DNA from: Trachelipus rathkii
Lineage: Eukaryota > Arthropoda > Malacostraca > Isopoda > Trachelipodidae
Reading direction: 5' to 3'
NCBI GenBank assembly: GCA_015478945.1
Contig: JABUQX010021010.1
Location: 1 to 49,332 of the forward strand
DNA: 49,332 nt
Under the pieces are notes generated by a model. The model saw only the letters and a list, made by a program, of their open reading frames with translations, did not search any database and was not told where the DNA came from. Within the stretch, counting starts at the first letter, position 1; the number at the start of each line of letters is the position of its first letter. The position numbers and the translations under genes were made by a program. Of this stretch, positions 47,330 through 49,332 are shown piece after piece.

Positions 47330-47870
47330 TACTCTCTAGCCTCTCAAGTCTTTTAATCCACAACCTATATATAAACATATACACTATAGTATATACTCAA
47401 CCATTTTATAATAACTCGACCGCATCGGAGTCCGCAGCCGTGTGACATCTATCAATCCTTAACTCCTTTGTAGTCAGACTCCTTCTCCACTCTTTCCTTC
47501 CCTATTTTATCCTTATCCTCTTCTTCTTCTCTCCTTTTGTCTCTGTTTGTACTCTTGCTTTTCAGTCAAGGCTGCCTCCATAGGGGTCCTAGACAACCTC
47601 CTATATGGACTTAATAACCCTCATATTCGAAGATCTACGTGAGATTCGTAATAACCTATATATAAGGATACCTTGTTTTATTATTCTAGAATTTTTAATT
47701 AACTCGCACCGCATCGGCTCTAGGCACCTGGTGCCATGTCAACTCCTCAGATTATCCTCGATTACCAATCTTTCTTAGAATATGTTCTAACTCTGAATCC
47801 TTACTTTCTAAATTTCAGTTATTCTATATACGTAAACATATACACGTACTCTTTATTTATAGGGTCTGTT
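47330..47870. repeat. Possible pair of ~288-bp repeat copies
   Basis: AACCTATATATAA, then TAACTCG(C)ACCGCATCGG, then a GTG(A/C)CAT block occur in the same order near 47,362-47,450 and again near 47,653-47,740, offset by about 288 bases. TAAACATATACAC also occurs twice (47,372, 47,832). The match is patchy, so this is tentative. Confidence 0.45.
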
Positions 47871-48179
47871 TTATGGGCGCGATACAAAGTGGCCCCAGGG
47901 AACACCCGATAGTGCCATTGTCTCATTTTGGAGTAGCCAGAGACTATTAAAGCTATTACAGGATAATTCTCCGCCAACAGATTTTGTTCTGTCTTAACTG
48001 TTCAATCACAATCATAAGCTCCATCCCTACTTACTCCAAATTTATAACCCTCGAATTGATATATATAATTGATTAACTCTATTTAACACTGTAGATTATG
48101 TATCATATTTCGATACCATATGATAGTTATTAGATCCAGAGTCTAGAGCCTATATCGTAGTAATTTCCTTTATTATCGA

Positions 48180-48360
48180 ATAATGTATATATATAATAAT
48201 ATTAATATATATATATTATAATATATATATATTAGTACTATATAATATTAATTATGTTATTTAATATATATATATATATATGATATATATATATCATTAA
48301 ATTTATTATTATATATATTATATATATATATATATTAATATATATATATATAATTATACA
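48180..48360. repeat. TA/TAATA microsatellite tract
   Basis: About 180 bases of alternating TA and TAATA words with no other content. Confidence 0.85.
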
Positions 48361-49332
48361 ACCATATGTTTCTATGGTCAAATCATATTTTTGATGCAGA
48401 CAAAATAAAAGGAAATAAGATAATAGATTAAATTTCCGCCGCTATGAGTACATTCAAAACTATGTTATAACATAAATATGTTACCAAAATATATTCAACT
48501 AGTAGGAAGCAAAAAGTATGAATATTTGTAAAGAATGAAGCAGATAAACTAAGACTGAGAAATCAGAATACTAGTGTGCGGCCGAATCAAGGGCTTATGC
48601 AAATTATATAATATATAGAATAAAGGTACTAAAGAAAGCCCATATTATTAATATAGTAAATGTATATATGAATAAGATTACTTCAAAGAAATATAAGCTT
48701 ATTGCAGACTTAAACAACGCCTATACTGTTGATATAGCAACAACTGATCTTTCACATACAAAATAGTAAATATTTGAGAATAAATTAAAGCACATGTACC
48801 AGTAGGAATGCTGACTACTTCTATATCAACAGTAGTGAAGCTCATTTGTAAAGATAACTTATAAGTAATTATTCAATCAAATAACATTGAATGCCTAAAT
48901 CAAAGAAGAAATATATCGGACATCTTAAAAATAACACTATACGATACAGCTATTCTTCAATCATTTTATTTAATATTATTTATACTATAATTATTATATA
49001 TATTTTAATAAAGGTAATGCAATAATATAAATAGCGAAGAAACTATCGAAAACACAGAGTATAAACTCTATATGAGATTATTGGTTTTCACTTCCTATTG
49101 CAAAAGAAGATTATAAAAATGGAATGGAAGAAGTTATATATATTAAATGATTATAGTAGCCACAAATCTTCTAACTAGCAACTATTTTTTATATAAGAAG
49201 CTTAGTTCTATTAGATAACTATATATTATGTTATACAAAGCCATCTACCAATCCACTCCAACTTTCTCGCCTTTCTGAAATCAAAAAATCAGTAAATCAG
49301 ACCAATATAATAGTTTTTTTAATATATATATT
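48361..49332. other. Gene-free AT-rich right end
   Basis: No gene. An inverted repeat with perfect 13-bp arms lies at 48,725-48,737 and 48,821-48,833. The window ends in A/T-rich sequence. Confidence 0.55.
48725..48833. repeat. 13-bp inverted repeat with 83-base spacer
   Basis: ACTGTTGATATAG (48,725-48,737) and CTATATCAACAGT (48,821-48,833) are perfect reverse complements. Loosely matching bases extend a little outside each arm. It could be a tiny foldback element, but no flanking duplication was found. Confidence 0.6.

Overview
This window looks like repeat-dominated, non-coding nuclear DNA from a eukaryote, most likely an arthropod and possibly a decapod crustacean. I found no intact protein-coding gene, tRNA, rRNA, CRISPR array or prokaryotic operon structure. 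Every open frame is short (145 codons or fewer), usually overlaps frames on both strands, and sits in low-complexity or tandem-repeat sequence. The arthropod reading rests mainly on one broken CR1/Jockey-type LINE reverse transcriptase near 38.6-40.7 kb, plus abundant (TA)n and (CT)n microsatellites. All coordinates and counts are by eye.

Layout. From 1 to about 26.33 kb the + strand is rich in G and T. It carries one minisatellite of about 32 bp: GGTGTGGTGCTAAGAACGG followed by TGAGGAGTCTTTT. The repeat is dense and recognisable from 19.79 to 26.33 kb (roughly 200 units). To the left it becomes more interrupted and diluted, with clusters at 18.5-19.4, 17.6-17.95, 16.8-17.3, 14.8-15.1, 13.7-14.2 and 12.1-12.3 kb, and isolated recognisable units as far left as 1.2 kb. 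Between them lie long TA tracts (5.03-6.01, 7.66-7.89 kb) and poly-G tracts (about 2.0 kb). Two unit types exist. Type A has GCTAAGAACGG in the middle; type B has GAAAAAGAACGG. They alternate in part of the array, giving a higher-order dimer of about 65 bp. The right 2 kb of the array contains essentially only type A.

At about 26.33 kb the array stops abruptly and strand composition flips: the + strand is C-rich from there to the right end. This half holds a three-copy tandem repeat of about 83 bp (26.53-26.78 kb), a short-period repeat of about 12-13 bp (26.93-27.10 kb), and a long divergent palindrome centred at 28,735 (arms of about 390 bp). It also holds the broken LINE with its poly(A) tail (38.6-40.68 kb), a repeat of about 165 bp in two tandem copies plus one distant copy (40.87-41.2 and 42.99-43.15 kb), a (CT)n block (43.84-43.99 kb), and more TA tracts.

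Quality caveat. Two patterns suggest the consensus carries many indel errors, as in unpolished long-read sequence: the LINE keeps its amino-acid motifs while changing frame every few dozen bases, and the minisatellite units vary mostly by insertions (left) or deletions (right). Some apparent decay may therefore be technical. I did not find a convincing new gene system. The most interesting biology is the organisation of the minisatellite and the large palindrome.
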